Assembly: GCF_900142915.1 (NCBI RefSeq)
Contig: NZ_FRCM01000002.1
Location: forward strand, 620,001-684,000
DNA: 64,000 nucleotides
Direction of reading: 5' to 3'
Origin: Mucilaginibacter sp. OK098
Lineage (GTDB): Bacteria; Bacteroidota; Bacteroidia; Sphingobacteriales; Sphingobacteriaceae
A program made the position numbers and the translations under genes. Below the pieces are notes generated by a model. That model was given only the letters and a program-made list of their open reading frames with translations. It was not told where the DNA came from and made no database searches. Below are positions 16,953 through 27,076 of this stretch, piece after piece; position 1 is the stretch's first letter; the number at the start of each line of letters is the position of its first letter.

Positions 16953-19328
16953 ATGATAAAAAACTATTTAAAAATTGCCTGGCGTAACCTTGTACACAAC
17001 AGGGTTTCGTCACTGATCAATATCGGCGGATTGGCTGTTGGTATGGCGGTTGCTGTATTGATCGGCTTATGGATCTGGGATGAGTTGTCGTTTGATAAAT
17101 ACCATAAAAACTACGACGATATTGCCCGGGTTATGCAAAACCAAACAGCTAACGGAGAAGTCAATTCTTTGAAAGCTATGCCTATCCCTGTAGCTTATGA
17201 GCTTCGCCATCTTTATGGCAACGATTTTAAATATGTAGTGTTATCCTCATGGACCAACCCTCACCTTCTTTCATTTAAAGATAAAAACATTTCTATGCCG
17301 GGCAATTTTATGGAGCCCGATGCACCGGAAATGCTCACCTTAAAAATGATCAAAGGTATAAAGAACGCATTAACAGATCCATCGTCAATATTATTATCCG
17401 AATCGGTATCCAAAGCTATTTTTGGTGATGCCGACCCAATAAACAAAATATTAAAGTTGGATAACTTTACTTTGAAGGTAGCAGGCATATACCAGGATCT
17501 GCCTTCAAATGCAAGTTTCAGTGATGTTAAATTTATTGCTCCCTGGGGTTTATATGAGCATACACCAGAAATGCAGCAAGCCAAAACCAACTGGAATGCT
17601 AATTCATTCCAGGTTTTTGCACAGGTGGCTGATCAAAAAAACATAGCCGAGGTTTCAGCAAAAATAAAAGACCTTAAACTTAACAATGAAGACCCGGATG
17701 GCAAAAAAGGAAATCCGCAAATTTTCCTTTTCCCGATGAGCCGCTGGCATTTATATGCCGAGTTTAAAAATGGCGTAAATACCGGTGGAAGCATCAAATA
17801 TATCTGGCTCTTTGGGATAATTGGCATTTTTGTGTTAATGCTGGCGGGAATAAATTTCATGAACCTGAGTACAGCGCGGTCCGAAAAACGGGCTAAGGAA
17901 GTTGGGATCAGGAAGTCGATTGGGTCTTTGCGGGGGCAATTGATCTGGCAATTTTTAAGTGAATCTTTGTTGGTGGCAGTACTGGCTTTTTTAGCCGCGT
18001 TGTTCCTGGTGCAATTAACCCTTCCATTTTTTAATGATTTAACGGGTAAACAACTATTTATTTTATGGAGTAACCCATCGTTTTGGCTAACAGGGATAGG
18101 ATTTGTAATTATTAGCGGACTATTTGCCGGCAGTTACCCTGCTTTTTACCTTTCCTCTTTTCAACCTGTAAAGGTATTAAAAGGTTCATTTAAGGCCGGT
18201 AAAATGGCCAGCATTCCCCGTAAGGTACTTATTGTTGTTCAGTTTACATTTTCAGTAACAATGATAATTGGAACCATAGTGGTACTGCGGCAAATTCATT
18301 TTGCTAAAGATCGCCCTATTGGTTACAGTCGCTCCGGATTAATTATGGTTAGGCCATATTCAGAGAACCTGCACAGGAATTTTGATGCACTTAGGAATGA
18401 GTTGCTTCAAACAAGAACAATAACAGAAATTGCTGAATCAGGAAACCAGATAACAAAAGGGAGCAGATCAAGCGGCGGTTTTAGCTGGCAGGGTAAAGAC
18501 GCCGGTACCGCAGGCGAATTTGCCACTTTTGCCGTAACCCCCGGATACGGTAAAACAGTAAACTGGCGATTTATCCAGGGCAGGGATTTTACAAATTCAT
18601 CTGCTTCAGATTTAAATGGATTGATCTTAAATGAATCCAGTGTAAAATACATGGGGCTTAAAAATCCTGTTGGCCAAATAGTAAGCTGGGATGATAAAAA
18701 ATATACGGTATTGGGTGTTACCAAAGACATGATCGTAGAATCGCCATATGAACCTGTAAAACCGACTATCTTTTACATTGAAGGCGGCCCGGGCCTGGTA
18801 AATGTGCGCATCAATCCTACAATGAGCGCAAGTACAGCAATAAGCAATATCGAAGCCGTTTGCAAAAAACATGCCCCCGGAGACCCTTTTGATTACAAAT
18901 TTGTTGATGACGAGTATGCCAAAAAATTCGGAGACGAAGAACGCATAGGTAAGTTGGCAACTTTCTTTGCCAGTTTGGCAATATTCATCAGTTGTCTTGG
19001 TTTGTTTGGCATGGCATCATTTATGGTAGAGCAACGGACCAAAGAAATTGGAGTGCGAAAAGTGTTGGGCGCTACAGTATTCAACCTATGGCAGATGTTG
19101 TCAAAAGATTTTGTATTCCTGGTTGTTATTTCATTACTCATTGCAACCCCTGTATCTTATTATTTTATGCACAACTGGCTGCAGAATTATCAATATCGTT
19201 CTGAAATAACATGGTGGATCTTTGTTGTAACCGGGCTGGGCGCCATGATGATTACGTTACTTACAGTTAGCTATCAAAGTATAAAAGCAGCACTGGCAAA
19301 CCCGGTGAAAAGTTTGCGTTCCGAGTGA
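16953..19328 (+). CDS. Orphan MacB/FtsX-type ABC permease 3
   Basis: The 791-residue protein opens the closely related block of permeases 3-6, recognised by GLWIWDELSFD after the first helix and by EKRAKEVGIRKSIGS and EQRTKEIGVRKVLGATVFNLWQMLSKDF in the two FtsX units. It is the only one with Ser in the first IRKSIGS motif, where the other three have IRKAIGS. Periplasmic domains span about 43-270 and 450-665. The gene is followed by the longest spacer in the array (208 bases), which lacks the regular AATGACC heptads and might contain an internal promoter. Confidence 0.93.
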   Translation: MIKNYLKIAWRNLVHNRVSSLINIGGLAVGMAVAVLIGLWIWDELSFDKYHKNYDDIARVMQNQTANGEVNSLKAMPIPVAYELRHLYGNDFKYVVLSSWTNPHLLSFKDKNISMPGNFMEPDAPEMLTLKMIKGIKNALTDPSSILLSESVSKAIFGDADPINKILKLDNFTLKVAGIYQDLPSNASFSDVKFIAPWGLYEHTPEMQQAKTNWNANSFQVFAQVADQKNIAEVSAKIKDLKLNNEDPDGKKGNPQIFLFPMSRWHLYAEFKNGVNTGGSIKYIWLFGIIGIFVLMLAGINFMNLSTARSEKRAKEVGIRKSIGSLRGQLIWQFLSESLLVAVLAFLAALFLVQLTLPFFNDLTGKQLFILWSNPSFWLTGIGFVIISGLFAGSYPAFYLSSFQPVKVLKGSFKAGKMASIPRKVLIVVQFTFSVTMIIGTIVVLRQIHFAKDRPIGYSRSGLIMVRPYSENLHRNFDALRNELLQTRTITEIAESGNQITKGSRSSGGFSWQGKDAGTAGEFATFAVTPGYGKTVNWRFIQGRDFTNSSASDLNGLILNESSVKYMGLKNPVGQIVSWDDKKYTVLGVTKDMIVESPYEPVKPTIFYIEGGPGLVNVRINPTMSASTAISNIEAVCKKHAPGDPFDYKFVDDEYAKKFGDEERIGKLATFFASLAIFISCLGLFGMASFMVEQRTKEIGVRKVLGATVFNLWQMLSKDFVFLVVISLLIATPVSYYFMHNWLQNYQYRSEITWWIFVVTGLGAMMITLLTVSYQSIKAALANPVKSLRSE

Positions 19329-19533
19329 TTAGAGATTAGGGACCGGAGGTTAGGTGAGAAACAAGTAATTATATAATTATAAAAAATAAATAACAGGAAG
19401 TTAACAGTTTGCAGTTGGCCGTAAGCAGTTAATGCCCTTAGATAAATTGAATATCTGGAAAAGTAATTCGGCAAATGACTAAACTCATTTGTTGAATTAC
19501 CTATGGCATTATTACTAATTACCAATAACTAAC
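19326..19533. repeat. Divergent heptad spacer between permeases 3 and 4
   Basis: The left end (19327-19354) is of the GATTAGAGATTAGG / GGAGGTTAG type also seen at 11784 and, inverted, at 3703 and 3762. The right end (19512-19533) reads TTACTAATTACCAATAACTAAC, a heptad pattern in which the G of AATGAC has become T or A. The middle has no repeats. Confidence 0.75.
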
Positions 19534-19536
19534 AAA

Positions 19537-21939
19537 ATGATAAAGAATTATTTAAAAATTGCCTGGCGAAACCTGATCCATAACAGGGTTTCATCAATGA
19601 TAAACATTGGCGGGCTGGCTGTTGGTATGGCTGTAGCTATGCTGATAGGCTTATGGATCTGGGATGAATTATCTTTTGATACCGGTTATAAAAACCGCGA
19701 CTGCATTGCAAGAGTAATGGACAACTCCTTTATCAACGGCCAAACGGAAACCTGGGGGTCATCGGCATGGCCACTGGCTCCGGGCCTGCGGAGTAATTTT
19801 GGCAGCTACTTTAAACATGTGATCATTACTTCGTGGACCGGCGATCACCTTTTAACCTATGGCGATAAAACCGTTACGCAAAAAGGGAATTACATGGAGC
19901 CTGCAATTACCGATATGCTATCAGTAAAAATGCTGAAAGGTACTGCTAAAAGCTTAAACGACCCTACATCTATCATACTTTCCCAAACAACAGCAAAAGC
20001 AGTTTTCGGTGATATTGACCCAATAAACAAACTGATAAAGATAGACAAGAAGCTGAATGCCAAAGTAACCGGCGTTTACAAAAACCTGTCCGAAAACTCA
20101 TCCTTCGGCGATTTGACTTTTATTGCCCCATGGCAAATGCTGGCTATTAGCCAGAATTATCCCGGCAGGTTTAATAACCCATGGGGCGCCAGCTGGTTTC
20201 AAACATTTGTACAGATTGCCGACAATGCCGACATGGCACAGGTATCAGCAAAAATTAAGGATTTAAAACTAAACGCACTGCGGGGCCTGAATAACAGCGA
20301 TGCCCGTTACAAATCGCAGCTGTTCCTGCATCCCATGGGCAAGTGGTATTTATACGGCGAGTTTAAAAACGGGATAAACACAGGTGGCCGCATTCAGTAC
20401 GTTTGGCTGTTTGGCATAATAGGCATGTTTGTATTGCTGCTGGCTTGTATTAACTTTATGAATCTGAGCACGGCACGCTCCGAAAAACGCGCTAAAGAAG
20501 TTGGCATCCGCAAGGCAATCGGGTCCGTTCGCAGCCAGCTTGTTGCGCAGTTTTACAGCGAATCGTTATTGATCGCTATCCTTGCATTCTTTTTATCATT
20601 GCTTTTGGTACAGCTGTGCCTGCCCGAATTTAACCAGCTTGCGGCTAAAAAAGTAAGCATCCTTTGGGGCAATCCATTATTTTGGATGTTGGGCGTAGCA
20701 TTCACTTTATTCACCGGGCTTATTGCGGGGAGCTATCCGGCATTATACCTGTCGTCTTTCAGCCCGGTAAAGGTGCTGAAAGGAACATTCAGGGTGGGCA
20801 GGTTGGCTGCTATTCCACGCAAAGTACTGGTAGTGGTACAATTTACCGTTTCGGTAGTGCTCATTATCGGTACCATAGTAGTTTTTCAGCAGATCCAGTT
20901 TGCCAAAAACAGGCCTGTTGGCTATAGCCGAAATAACTTACTAAACGTGAGCCTGCAAACGCAGGATTTAAACAAACAATACCAGGCATTAAGGAATGAT
21001 CTGCTTGCCAGCGGTTCAGTAAGTAACGTTTCCGAATCAGAAAACCCGGTAACAGCTGTATATATCAGCAATGGCGGTTTTACCTGGAGAGGAAAAGATC
21101 CCGGTGTACAGGAGCAATTCAACAGCATGTCTGTAACTGCCGACTTTGGAAAAACCGTAAACTGGCAAATTAAGGAAGGCCGGGATTTTAATCCTGCATT
21201 CCTGTCAGACTCTTCCGGCTTTATTATTAATGAAGCTGCCGTAAAATTCATGGGCTTTAAACATCCCATTGGCGAAACTATCGAATGGATTGGTAATGGC
21301 AAGTATAAAATTATTGGCGTGGTAAAAGATATGGTTAACCAATCGGCTTATGAAACGGCAAAACAGTCATTCTTCTATTTACCAAGAAATTGGAGTCAGT
21401 TATCAAACATCAACATAAAAATTAACCCGCTGGTTAGCGCACATAGCGCAATGGATAAGATCAGGGGAATTTTGAAGAAATACGATCCTTCATCTTCTTT
21501 TACTATCCGCTTTGTTGATGAGGATTATGCGGGCAAGTTTGATAATGAAGAACGCATAGGCAAACTGGCCAGCTGTTTTGCAGGCCTTGCCATATTTATC
21601 AGCTGCCTGGGCCTTTTTGGTATGGCATCGTTTACAGCTGAGCAACGCATTAAAGAAATTGGTGTGCGCAAAGTATTGGGCGCGACGGTATTTAACCTGT
21701 GGCAATTGCTATCAAAGGATTTTGTGGTGCTGGTAACCATATCATTACTGATAGCATCGCCAATGGCTTATTATTTTATGCACAACTGGTTGCAAAGCTA
21801 CCAGTACCGCACCGAAATAAGCGGCTGGGTCTTCGCTGTTGCCGCAGTTGGCGCGATGATAATTACGCTGTTAACGGTTAGCTATCAAAGCATAAAAGCT
21901 GCATTGGCAAATCCTGTAAGAAGCTTGAAGAGTGAATGA
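19537..21939 (+). CDS. Orphan MacB/FtsX-type ABC permease 4
   Basis: This 800-residue member of the WDELSFD subtype is the closest relative of permease 5; the two proteins agree over most of their length, including the periplasmic run NYMEPAITDMLSVKMLKG. A 102-base block (20882-20983), coding for the end of the fifth helix and the start of the second periplasmic domain, is identical in sequence to 23403-23504. The second FtsX motif reads EQRIKEIGVRKVLGATVFN. It keeps the eight-helix layout and the NPVRSLKSE C-terminus. The pair probably arose by recent duplication followed by gene conversion. Confidence 0.93.
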   Translation: MIKNYLKIAWRNLIHNRVSSMINIGGLAVGMAVAMLIGLWIWDELSFDTGYKNRDCIARVMDNSFINGQTETWGSSAWPLAPGLRSNFGSYFKHVIITSWTGDHLLTYGDKTVTQKGNYMEPAITDMLSVKMLKGTAKSLNDPTSIILSQTTAKAVFGDIDPINKLIKIDKKLNAKVTGVYKNLSENSSFGDLTFIAPWQMLAISQNYPGRFNNPWGASWFQTFVQIADNADMAQVSAKIKDLKLNALRGLNNSDARYKSQLFLHPMGKWYLYGEFKNGINTGGRIQYVWLFGIIGMFVLLLACINFMNLSTARSEKRAKEVGIRKAIGSVRSQLVAQFYSESLLIAILAFFLSLLLVQLCLPEFNQLAAKKVSILWGNPLFWMLGVAFTLFTGLIAGSYPALYLSSFSPVKVLKGTFRVGRLAAIPRKVLVVVQFTVSVVLIIGTIVVFQQIQFAKNRPVGYSRNNLLNVSLQTQDLNKQYQALRNDLLASGSVSNVSESENPVTAVYISNGGFTWRGKDPGVQEQFNSMSVTADFGKTVNWQIKEGRDFNPAFLSDSSGFIINEAAVKFMGFKHPIGETIEWIGNGKYKIIGVVKDMVNQSAYETAKQSFFYLPRNWSQLSNINIKINPLVSAHSAMDKIRGILKKYDPSSSFTIRFVDEDYAGKFDNEERIGKLASCFAGLAIFISCLGLFGMASFTAEQRIKEIGVRKVLGATVFNLWQLLSKDFVVLVTISLLIASPMAYYFMHNWLQSYQYRTEISGWVFAVAAVGAMIITLLTVSYQSIKAALANPVRSLKSE

Positions 21940-21944
21940 GTTTT

Positions 21945-22047
21945 GTCATTGGGCATTAGTCATTGTGTCATTGGTCATTTCCTGTCCGGTGATTAAATGA
22001 CCGATCACCGAACCCACCAATGACCAATGACACAATGACTAATGACC
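21945..22047. repeat. Heptad spacer between permeases 4 and 5
   Basis: Left arm of TCATTGG/TCATTAG units and right arm of AATGACC/AATGACA units flank CCTGTCCGGTGATTAAATGACC. The arms include GTCATTGTGTCATTGGTCAT facing ATGACCAATGACACAATGAC, a near-perfect 20-base complement. Confidence 0.9.
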
Positions 22048-22054
22048 AACAAAA

Positions 22055-24460
22055 ATGATAAAGAACTATTTAAAAATTGCCTGGAGAAACCTCATTAAGA
22101 ATAGGGTTTCATCAATGATAAACATTGGAGGGCTGGCTGTGGGCATGGCTGTAGCTATGATAATAGGTTTATGGATCTGGGACGAGCTGTCTTTTGATAC
22201 TGGTTATAAAAACCGCGACCGTATTGCCCGTGTGATGGATAATCAATTCATCAACAACGAAATGCAAACCTGGAATACATCGGCATGGTCGCTTACGTCT
22301 GCTTTGCGCAATAGCTATGGCAGTAATTTTAAACACATAATTATTGCGTCGTGGACCGACGTGCACCAGTTAACCTACGGCGATAAAACAGTTACACAAA
22401 GCGGTAATTATATGGAGCCGGCCATTACCGATATGCTTTCGGTAAAAATGCTTAAAGGTAGCGCCTCAAGTTTAAACGACCCTTCATCTATCATCCTGTC
22501 GCAAAGCACAGCAAAAGCAGTTTTTGGCGACGTCGACCCTATAAACAAATCAATAAAAATTGACAGGCAGCTAAATGCCAAAGTAACCGGCGTGTATGAA
22601 AACCTGCCCGAAAACTCGTCATTTGGCGACCTTGCCTTTATTGCACCCTGGCAAATGCTTGCTGTTAACCAAAATTATCCCGGCAGGTTTAACGGCAACC
22701 CGTGGGGCTACAGTTGGTTTCAAACATTTGTACAGGTAGCCGACAATGCTGATATGACGCAGGTATCGGCAAAAATTAAAGATGTAAAGTTAAATATACT
22801 TAAAAGCCTAAATTCCAGCGATGTGCGCTTTCGCTCGCAAGTTTTTTTACAGCCCATGAGTGATTGGTACTTACGGAGCGAATTTAAGAACGGGGTTAAC
22901 ACAGGCGGCCGCATTCAATATGTTTGGCTGTTTGGCACCATCGGCGCATTTGTATTGCTGCTGGCTTGTATCAACTTTATGAACCTGAGTACCGCACGCT
23001 CCGAAAAACGGGCTAAAGAAGTAGGTATCCGTAAGGCAATAGGGTCTGTACGCAGCCAGCTTGTCGCCCAATTTTATGCCGAATCGATGCTGATTGCTGT
23101 GATAGCATTTTGCCTGGCACTGCTATTAGTGCAGTTGAGCCTGCCTGCCTTTAATGATGTTGCTAATAAAAAGGTGGGCATACTTTGGAGTAATCCTGCG
23201 TTTTGGGTTGGCGGAGTTGCATTTACCCTGTTTACGGGGCTTATTGCAGGCAGTTATCCTGCTTTGTATTTATCGTCGTTCCGCCCGGTTAAAGTGCTGA
23301 AGGGCGCGTTTAAAGTTGGCAGATTGGCCGCCGTCCCCCGCAAGGTTTTGGTGGTAGTTCAATTTACCGTGTCGGTAATACTTATTATCGGTACCATTGT
23401 TATTTTTCAGCAGATCCAGTTTGCCAAAAACAGGCCTGTTGGCTATAGCCGAAATAACTTACTAAACGTGAGCCTGCAAACGCAGGATTTAAACAAACAA
23501 TACCTGTCGTTGCGTAATGATTTACTGGCAAGCGGAGCAGTAACAAGCGTGGCCGAATCCGAAAGCCAGGTAACCAATGCATTTAGCAGTGCCGGCGGAT
23601 TTAACTGGCGCGGCAAAGACCCCGGCTTACAGGAAAATTTTACGACCATGTCGGTAACGTCGGAGTTTGGCAAGACGATTAACTGGCAAATTAAAGAAGG
23701 CAAGGATTTTAACCCGGCGTTTCCATCAGATACCGGCGCCTTCATTGTTAACGAAGCTGCCGTAAAATTTATGGGCCTTAAGCATCCAATTGACGAGACA
23801 GTGGATTGGGCAGGTTATGGTAAGTTTAAAATTATCGGGGTAGTAAAGGACATGGTTAACGGCTCGGTGTACGAAACCACTAAGCAATCCTTTTTCTACC
23901 TGCCAAGGCGCTCGACTCAAATGGGAAACATCGCTATAAAAATTAATCCACTGATTGGAGCCCATTCAGCAATGGATAAAATAAATGTTTTATTAAAAAA
24001 ATACGACCCTTCAACCTCGTACACCATAGGTTTTGCCGACGAGGAATATGCCAAAAAATTCGATAACGAAGAACGCATAGGCAAACTGGCCAGCTGTTTT
24101 GCGGGCCTTGCAATATTTATCAGCTGCCTGGGTTTGTTTGGCATGGCATCGTTTACAGCCGAGCAACGGATTAAAGAAATTGGCGTGCGCAAAGTATTGG
24201 GTGCAACTGTATTTAACCTGTGGCAATTGCTATCAAAGGATTTTGTGGTGCTGGTAATTATATCATTGCTGATAGCATCGCCAATGGCCTGGTATTTTAT
24301 GCATAACTGGCTGCAAAGCTACCAGTACCGCACCGAAATAAGTGGCTGGATCTTCGCCATCGCAGCAGTTGGCGCAATGATAATTACCCTGTTAACTGTA
24401 AGCTATCAAAGTATAAAAGCAGCGCTGGCAAATCCTGTTAGAAGTTTAAAGAGTGAATAG
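22055..24460 (+). CDS. Orphan MacB/FtsX-type ABC permease 5
   Basis: The 801-residue paralogue of permease 4 shares a stretch of 102 identical bases with it and long near-identical stretches in the last 450 bases. Differences gather in the periplasmic domains (for example NPWGYSWFQTFVQV against NPWGASWFQTFVQI, and DETVDWAGYGKFK against GETIEWIGNGKYK), as expected if these regions contact a ligand or partner. The coupling motifs EVGIRKAIGSVRSQLVAQFYAES and EIGVRKVLGATVF are intact. It ends NPVRSLKSE and is followed by 105 bases of heptad spacer. Confidence 0.93.
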   Translation: MIKNYLKIAWRNLIKNRVSSMINIGGLAVGMAVAMIIGLWIWDELSFDTGYKNRDRIARVMDNQFINNEMQTWNTSAWSLTSALRNSYGSNFKHIIIASWTDVHQLTYGDKTVTQSGNYMEPAITDMLSVKMLKGSASSLNDPSSIILSQSTAKAVFGDVDPINKSIKIDRQLNAKVTGVYENLPENSSFGDLAFIAPWQMLAVNQNYPGRFNGNPWGYSWFQTFVQVADNADMTQVSAKIKDVKLNILKSLNSSDVRFRSQVFLQPMSDWYLRSEFKNGVNTGGRIQYVWLFGTIGAFVLLLACINFMNLSTARSEKRAKEVGIRKAIGSVRSQLVAQFYAESMLIAVIAFCLALLLVQLSLPAFNDVANKKVGILWSNPAFWVGGVAFTLFTGLIAGSYPALYLSSFRPVKVLKGAFKVGRLAAVPRKVLVVVQFTVSVILIIGTIVIFQQIQFAKNRPVGYSRNNLLNVSLQTQDLNKQYLSLRNDLLASGAVTSVAESESQVTNAFSSAGGFNWRGKDPGLQENFTTMSVTSEFGKTINWQIKEGKDFNPAFPSDTGAFIVNEAAVKFMGLKHPIDETVDWAGYGKFKIIGVVKDMVNGSVYETTKQSFFYLPRRSTQMGNIAIKINPLIGAHSAMDKINVLLKKYDPSTSYTIGFADEEYAKKFDNEERIGKLASCFAGLAIFISCLGLFGMASFTAEQRIKEIGVRKVLGATVFNLWQLLSKDFVVLVIISLLIASPMAWYFMHNWLQSYQYRTEISGWIFAIAAVGAMIITLLTVSYQSIKAALANPVRSLKSE

Positions 24461-24559
24461 TCATTGGTCATTGTGTCATTAGTCATTTGGATAACTCCAT
24501 CAATAACTAATGACCAATGACACAATGACCAATGACGTAATGACTAATGACTAATGACC
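24461..24559. repeat. Heptad spacer between permeases 5 and 6
   Basis: Left arm TCATTGGTCATTGTGTCATT and right arm AATGACACAATGACCAATGA are exact complements over 20 bases, with further heptads beyond. The loop (about 35 bases) includes GGATAACTCCATCAATAACT. The right arm continues as AATGACT/AATGACC units to six bases before the ATG. Confidence 0.92.
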
Positions 24560-24565
24560 AACACC

Positions 24566-26947
24566 ATGATAAAGAACTATTTAAAAATTGCGTACCGAAA
24601 CCTTGTTAAGAACAAGGCGCATTCGTTCATCAACATTACCGGATTATCGGTAGGTATGGCGGTAGCTATGCTAATAGGCTTATGGATCTGGGATGAATTA
24701 TCGTTTGATAAGAACTTTAAAAACTACAACAACCTTGCCCAGGTGAGGCAAAACTTTAACATTAACGGCGAAACCGGCACAGGTACGAGTGTGCCCTGGC
24801 CAATTGGCGCCGAGATCTTTAAAAACTATGGCAGCAGCTTTAAGGCTGTCACCATGGCTTCATTTACCTATAACCACATACTTACCCTTGGTGATAAGAA
24901 ATTAACCAAAAGCGGAACATTCTTTGAGCCGCAGGCGCTGGATGTGTTTTCGATAAATATGCTCAAAGGCAGCAGGGCCTCCCTTAATGATCCGGCATCT
25001 GTTATCCTCTCCGAATCAACAGCCAGGACTTATTTTGGCGATGCTGACCCGATGAATAAGGTGATGAAAATTGATAATAACCTGGTTGTAAAAGTTACCG
25101 GTGTTTACCAGGATTTTCCTTACAGCTCAACTTTTGCCGATGTAACCTTTATTGCCCCATGGGAGCTTTTATCAACCTCGCAGGGTATGAGGCAGCAAAA
25201 GGATACCTGGCGGTGTAACTGTTATATGGCTTTTGCACAGGTTGCTGATAACGTTGATATGAAAACCGTTTCGGCAAGGATAAAAGACGTAAAGCTTAGC
25301 AAAGTCGATAAAAGCGAATTGAAGGAGAAACCAGAGATTTTCCTTGATCCGATGAAGAACTGGCACCTTTTTTCTGATTTTAAAAACGGCAAAAACGTGG
25401 GTGGCCGCATCCAGTATGTTTGGTTGTTTGGCATCATTGGTGTTTTTGTGCTGTTACTGGCCTGTATCAATTTCATGAACCTGAGCACTGCACGATCTGA
25501 AAAACGGGCCAAAGAAGTAGGCATCCGTAAAGCCATTGGTTCCTTACGGTCGCAGCTTATTTACCAGTTTTTAAGCGAATCACTGCTGGTGGTTGTTTTT
25601 GCATTTGCGCTGGCTATCCTGTTCGTACAGCTTGGGCTTCCATTTTTTAATGATGTATCGGGTAAAAAAATGGTTATCCCATGGGGCAGCCCTTTGTTCT
25701 GGCTAATGGGCATTGGTTTTAGTTTGATAACAGGGCTTATTTCCGGCAGTTATCCCGCATTGTACCTGTCATCATTTCAACCGGTAAAAGTATTGAAAGG
25801 CACGTTTAAGGTTGGCCGGCTGGCAGCTATCCCGCGCAAAGTATTGGTGGTAACGCAATTCACTGTTTCAGTTACGTTAATCATCGGCACCATTATAGTT
25901 TACCGGCAGATCCAGTTTGCCAAAAACCGCCCGGTGGGCTATACAAGGGATGGTATTGTGATGCTGCCCATGGTTACCGGTGAAATTCATAATCAATTTG
26001 CTGCAGTTAAAGACGAGCTATTTAAGTCAGGCATCATCACCAGCATTGCCGAAGCAAGCAGCCCTACCACCGGCGTATATGGAACAAATGCCGGTTTCGA
26101 CTGGAAGGGTAAAGACCCATCCCTTGCCGTTGATTTCCCTAATACGGATGTATCGCTTGATTATGGCAAAACCGTAGGCTGGCAGTTTAAAGACGGACGC
26201 GATTTCTCTGCGCAATTTTTAACTGATTCCGTTGCATTTGTGATCAACGAAACCGCCGCGAAATTCATGGGGCTTAAAAACCCGGTTGGCGAAACCATTC
26301 GTTGGGATGGCGTACCGTTTAAGGTGGTTGGGGTAATTAAAGATGTGGTTACCGAATCGCCATACGAGCCTGTGAGGCCCATGCTTTATCACCTTGCAAA
26401 AGGAGGCGTCGATTTTGTTATCCTAAAAATAAATCAAAAAAACAGCACAAGCGAGGCTATAGATAAAATAGGCCGGGTGTTTAAAAAATACAATCCCGCC
26501 CAGCCATTTGATTACCAGTTTGCGGATACGGAATATGCCAAAAAATTCGGCAACGAAGAGCGGATAGGCAAGCTGGCAAGCGCTTTTGCCGGCCTGGCCA
26601 TATTCATCAGTTGCCTGGGGCTGTTCGGCATGGCATCATTCATGGCGGAGCAACGCATAAAAGAGATCGGCGTGCGCAAGGTATTGGGTGCAACCGTATT
26701 CAACCTTTGGCGTTTATTATCAAAAGATTTTGTGATCCTGGTAACCATTTCGCTGCTGATTGCAACTCCGGTAGCTTATTATTTTATGCACAGCTGGCTG
26801 CAGGGTTATACCTACCGGTCAACCATAACCTGGTGGATTTTTGCTGTAACTGCTTTTGGCGCCATGGCAATTACCCTGTTAACGGTAAGCTACCAAAGTA
26901 TAAAAGCAGCATTGACGAATCCGGTGAAGAGTCTTAAAAGTGAGTGA
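24566..26947 (+). CDS. Orphan MacB/FtsX-type ABC permease 6
   Basis: I place the start at the ATG of MIKNYLKIAYRNL, giving 793 residues, because all paralogues start there. An in-frame ATG four codons upstream lies inside the heptad repeat and would add only MTNT. The protein belongs to the WDELSFD subtype (EKRAKEVGIRKAIGSLRSQL; EQRIKEIGVRKVLGATVFNLWRLLSKDF) but its N-terminal cytoplasmic stretch (VKNKAHSFINITGLSVGMAV) and first periplasmic domain are more diverged than in 4 and 5. C-terminus NPVKSLKSE. No sign of decay. Confidence 0.92.
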   Translation: MIKNYLKIAYRNLVKNKAHSFINITGLSVGMAVAMLIGLWIWDELSFDKNFKNYNNLAQVRQNFNINGETGTGTSVPWPIGAEIFKNYGSSFKAVTMASFTYNHILTLGDKKLTKSGTFFEPQALDVFSINMLKGSRASLNDPASVILSESTARTYFGDADPMNKVMKIDNNLVVKVTGVYQDFPYSSTFADVTFIAPWELLSTSQGMRQQKDTWRCNCYMAFAQVADNVDMKTVSARIKDVKLSKVDKSELKEKPEIFLDPMKNWHLFSDFKNGKNVGGRIQYVWLFGIIGVFVLLLACINFMNLSTARSEKRAKEVGIRKAIGSLRSQLIYQFLSESLLVVVFAFALAILFVQLGLPFFNDVSGKKMVIPWGSPLFWLMGIGFSLITGLISGSYPALYLSSFQPVKVLKGTFKVGRLAAIPRKVLVVTQFTVSVTLIIGTIIVYRQIQFAKNRPVGYTRDGIVMLPMVTGEIHNQFAAVKDELFKSGIITSIAEASSPTTGVYGTNAGFDWKGKDPSLAVDFPNTDVSLDYGKTVGWQFKDGRDFSAQFLTDSVAFVINETAAKFMGLKNPVGETIRWDGVPFKVVGVIKDVVTESPYEPVRPMLYHLAKGGVDFVILKINQKNSTSEAIDKIGRVFKKYNPAQPFDYQFADTEYAKKFGNEERIGKLASAFAGLAIFISCLGLFGMASFMAEQRIKEIGVRKVLGATVFNLWRLLSKDFVILVTISLLIATPVAYYFMHSWLQGYTYRSTITWWIFAVTAFGAMAITLLTVSYQSIKAALTNPVKSLKSE

Positions 26948-26952
26948 GGGTT

Positions 26953-27069
26953 GGTCATTGGTCAATGGTCATTAGTCATTTGTGTAGCTGCACAATTCCC
27001 ACTAATGACCGATGATGTAATGACCAATGACCAAACCACCAATGACTAATGACATAATGACTAATGACC
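26953..27069. repeat. Heptad spacer between permeases 6 and 7
   Basis: The left arm reads GGTCATTGGTCAATGGTCAT and the right arm carries two runs of AATGACC/AATGACT units separated by AAACCACC. The centre (TTTGTGTAGCTGCACAATTCC) is shared with the spacer after permease 7. Confidence 0.9.
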
Positions 27070-27076
27070 AAACACC

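Noticed and set aside
20664..20927. Alternative-frame open stretch within permease 4
   Set aside because: Such overlapping frames occur at the same place in several paralogues and simply mirror conserved coding.
24554..24565. Upstream ATG for permease 6
   Set aside because: It lies inside the heptad repeat and adds only four residues not found in any paralogue.
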